Shown here piece by piece: positions 61,450 through 64,000 of a DNA stretch of 64,000 bases (within the stretch, counting starts at the first letter, position 1; the number at the start of each line of letters is the position of its first letter). Position numbers and translations under genes: made by a program. Source of the stretch: Gremmenia infestans (taxonomy: Eukaryota; Ascomycota; Leotiomycetes; Helotiales; Hamatocanthoscyphaceae); assembly GCA_032629725.1 (NCBI GenBank), contig JAFEVB010000004.1:1922001-1986000 (forward strand), in the 5' to 3' direction. The notes below the pieces were generated by a model that made no database searches, was not told the origin of the DNA, and saw only the letters and a list, made by a program, of their open reading frames with translations.

Positions 61450-63771
61450 TTACTGCCGTACAAACACTGGCATATCGCCCAAAGGACATTCTACTTGTAT
61501 CGTCTGACCACCCGCATACCTTGTTTCCCCAACAAATGATTGCCACTCAGTCCCAGCAGGCAGATAAATGTCCATGACTCTTACTCCGGGCGCCAACACC
61601 GGACAGCACAAATACTTGTCGCCATACATATACTGAGTATGCACATCCCAGCTCGTCTTATCTCCAGGGAAATTATAGAAGCAAGGACGCATAACAGGCG
61701 TTCCTTTCCTATGAGCTTCTTCCATGAGACCGCGAGTGTAGCTCCGCAACTGCTCTCGGATGAGCATGTATTTCTTACATATCTCGTACACGTCGGGCCC
61801 ATACGACCAGACCTCATTGTCAGCGCCAGAACAACATGTGGCACCCCCGGTTGTGCCTTGCTGGGGCTGGCGTGGTTCCCGATCGCCGTGGAGTCGCATC
61901 ACCGGACAAAAGGTGCCCCATCTACAAAATTTATCGTTAGCCACGGATGTTCACATTTTTAGACCACAAGGTCATCGCATACTGAAACCAGCGAACGAAG
62001 AGCTCCCTAAAAGCTTCGTTATTTGGATCTCCCCCATGGAAACCACCGATGTCCGTCGTCCACCACGGGATACCAGCAATACCCATGTTAAGACCTGCTG
62101 CGAGCTGGTTGCGAAGACTTCCCCAAGAGGAAGCAATATCACCACTCCAGACCAGGGCACCAAATCGCTGGCTTCCTGCCCATGCGCACCTCAACAAATT
62201 AATGATGTTTTTCTGACCCGCCGCTTCTTGACCCTCGTAAAATGTGCGTGCGTATTCGGAGGGGTAGATGTTTCCAATCTGCAGGTTAGTACCACGGTGG
62301 TAGCGGTAGTTGTCGAAATCGTAGACGGTGTACTCAGGCTCTGCTTCATCAAGCCAGAAGGCCTTAATGCCTATTCTGAGGTTAGTAACATATCTTTCAA
62401 AAGGAAAGTAAACGTAGTGCTAGAAAACAGAATAAGAAGCCGTGTACAAGTGATGCATGCCTTTGGAATAATAGTTCTTTTTGCTTTCTCCCACACGTAC
62501 TTCTGTGCCGCTGGGTTCGTTGCGTCGTAGTAAACGGTTTCTCCCTCGTAGTCCATTGCGATTCGTATTCCTCGATCTGTCCGGATCAGATAGCCGTGCT
62601 CTATCATTTCCTCATAGTTCTCAGAACTGATCGGTTTAAGTTTAGTATGCAGCATTCCAGCATCATTTTGATGTATCACAGGAAATATAATTACTTTTTG
62701 TCAACAGTAGGCCATATTGACACCATCAGCTCAATCCCCATTTCAGTAAGCTCCCGAACCATTGCGTCTATGTGTAATCAGCTTTGTACAGACTAGAAGA
62801 ATGTTGTAAAGTAAGTTACCGGGGTCCGGCCAGTAAGTAGGGTCGAATTTCCATTCTCCCTGTTTTGGCCAATGAAAGAAGTCAACTACAATCAGATCAA
62901 TAGGCAGTTGGCGCCTTTTATATTCTCGCGCAACTTGAAGGAGCTCCTCTTGCGTCTGGTAGCGAAGTTTGCATTGCCAGAAGCCGAGGCCATACCTACG
63001 TGTTCGTGTTTAGCAGGATCCAATGTAAACGCTGCTACGACCTGGCGATAGGAAGACAACATACTCAGGCATCATAGGGACAGTCCCAGTCACACTTGCA
63101 TACGCCTCCTCAATCTCAGCTGGAGCATCTCCTGCCACAAGCCAGTAATCCAGTACATCTGTCGAGAATGCCTCAAAACTCATAATGTTCTTCCCTAGCA
63201 CAGCGCGTCCGATAGCAGGATTGTTCCACAAGAAGCCGTAGCCGAGAGAAGATAGGGCAAATGGCACACTTGCTTGTGAATTTCGATGGGCAAGCTCGAT
63301 ATCGAGGCCCTTGAGGTCGAGAAATGGCTGCTGATACTGGCCCATCCCAAAGATTTTTTCGTTGGGGTCAATAGATTCAAGTCGCAGCGTGACGTGGTAA
63401 TCACCACCCGTGATAGGCTTGAACTCGCGCCCTTCGACGTCGAGGGCGCTGCATTTCGGATCTAGAGGATCGCGACGGTTGCGTGTGTATTCCTCTAACA
63501 ACATTTTCCCCTGGGAATTGGTTATAGTGAGTTTCCCTAACTTGGTGACTGTAGCCGTGATCTTGCCGTTGCTGATGAGGGCTACATTGTCTTTGATGAC
63601 AATTTGACCTGCGGATGAAGTTGATGGTTTGATATGCAACGCCCAGTCTTCATCTGGTATTTTGCTCTTCTTCGTTGCACGAACACGGAGCGCGTTGTCG
63701 CCCCATGGTTGAAGCCGCAATTGCTCTGCGTCGTAGCGGAACACAAGGCAGTCTCCCTCTCTGAAGAACAT
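61450..63771 (-). pseudogene. GH31 alpha-xylosidase/alpha-glucosidase with -1 frameshift
   Basis: Minus-strand exons are 63771-63065, 62995-62820, 62767-62695, 62626-62461, 62370-61983 and 61921-61450, about 660 residues if the frame is kept. GH31 marks are clear: FWLDEAEPE with the nucleophile Asp, then LVWSGDI with the acid/base Asp about 70 residues later, GIAGIPWWTTDIGGF and MRPCFYNFPGD. There is no signal peptide, so an intracellular enzyme is likely, acting on alpha-xylosides or alpha-glucosides such as xyloglucan oligosaccharides. In exon 4, after YVWEKAK, the frame moves by one base at a run of five A on the coding strand (62478-62482). A sixth A would restore the family-typical KNYY block. 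The following intron then needs a GC donor (GCATGC). Either the gene is inactivated or the assembly is one base short. Confidence 0.85.
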
Positions 63772-64000
63772 GGTGAAGTTTGAGTGAAATGAACAAATTC
63801 GAAGATATCAGAACCATTTGACTTCTCATAGGTAGTCATGGTGGAGCGAAGGTTGGGAGGGGGGGGAGTACTGTAGTACTGCCCCTCATTACCCCGCCGC
63901 AATGATGGTTCATGGACACGAATCAAGCAAGTATGACAACGTAGAACAGCAACGGTGTTGTGGGTATAGTGTTGGTTGTTTGCTCAACTCAAGGCCAATT
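63772..64000. other. 5' flank of the GH31 gene at window end
   Basis: The sequence upstream of the GH31 start has a G-run (63,860-63,869) and no further gene visible before the window ends. Confidence 0.5.

Overview
This window is a piece of a filamentous ascomycete (Pezizomycotina) nuclear genome. The evidence is short GT-AG introns of about 45-115 nt, the gene content (two-domain allantoicase, 2EXR protein, C2H2 plus Zn2Cys6 transcription factor, hybrid histidine kinase) and a 12 kb A+T-rich island that carries the signature of repeat-induced point mutation (RIP). Large RIP islands between gene-dense tracts suggest Leotiomycetes (Helotiales), but that placement is inference. No tRNA, rRNA or CRISPR was seen.

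Left arm (1-16,651). In order: a 1,730-residue RasGAP-like/SEL1-repeat protein (+), a 160-residue orphan ORF (-), the GARP tethering subunit Vps54 (-), and the replicative helicase subunit Mcm5 (+). Vps54 and Mcm5 are divergent and share a 583 bp promoter. That promoter has an ACGCGT (MCB-type) box about 93 bp upstream of the Mcm5 start.

RIP island (16,652-28,808). A pair of 130-157 bp direct repeats, differing only by transitions, flanks about 12 kb of stop-riddled A+T-rich DNA. Reading the minus strand through the stops recovers a Ty3/gypsy pol in canonical order: retropepsin, reverse transcriptase, RNase H, integrase, then a GPY/F-like module. Downstream of integrase, on the same strand and before the left LTR, lie remnants of a UPF1/NFX1-like superfamily 1 helicase (Walker A, DEAS-like motif II, motif III and later motifs). 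A gypsy element with a helicase reading frame after integrase is the most unusual feature here.

Right arm (28,809-64,000). In order: a Cys-rich single-pass membrane protein that starts 173 bp from the island (+), an acidic low-complexity protein (-), a very large GAF/PAS/PAS hybrid histidine kinase (-), an M13 neprilysin-like metallopeptidase (+), a 2EXR protein (-), a cytochrome b561-type membrane protein (-), allantoicase with a GC-AG intron (+), and an ankyrin plus DIL-domain protein (+). The arm ends with a C2H2/Zn2Cys6 transcription factor interrupted by two in-frame TGA codons (-) and a GH31 alpha-xylosidase/alpha-glucosidase with an apparent -1 frameshift (-). These last two are neighbours on the same strand and may be a decaying regulator-enzyme pair.

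Exon boundaries were fixed by hand from splice consensus, reading-frame phase and family conservation. They are predictions, not transcript-supported models.
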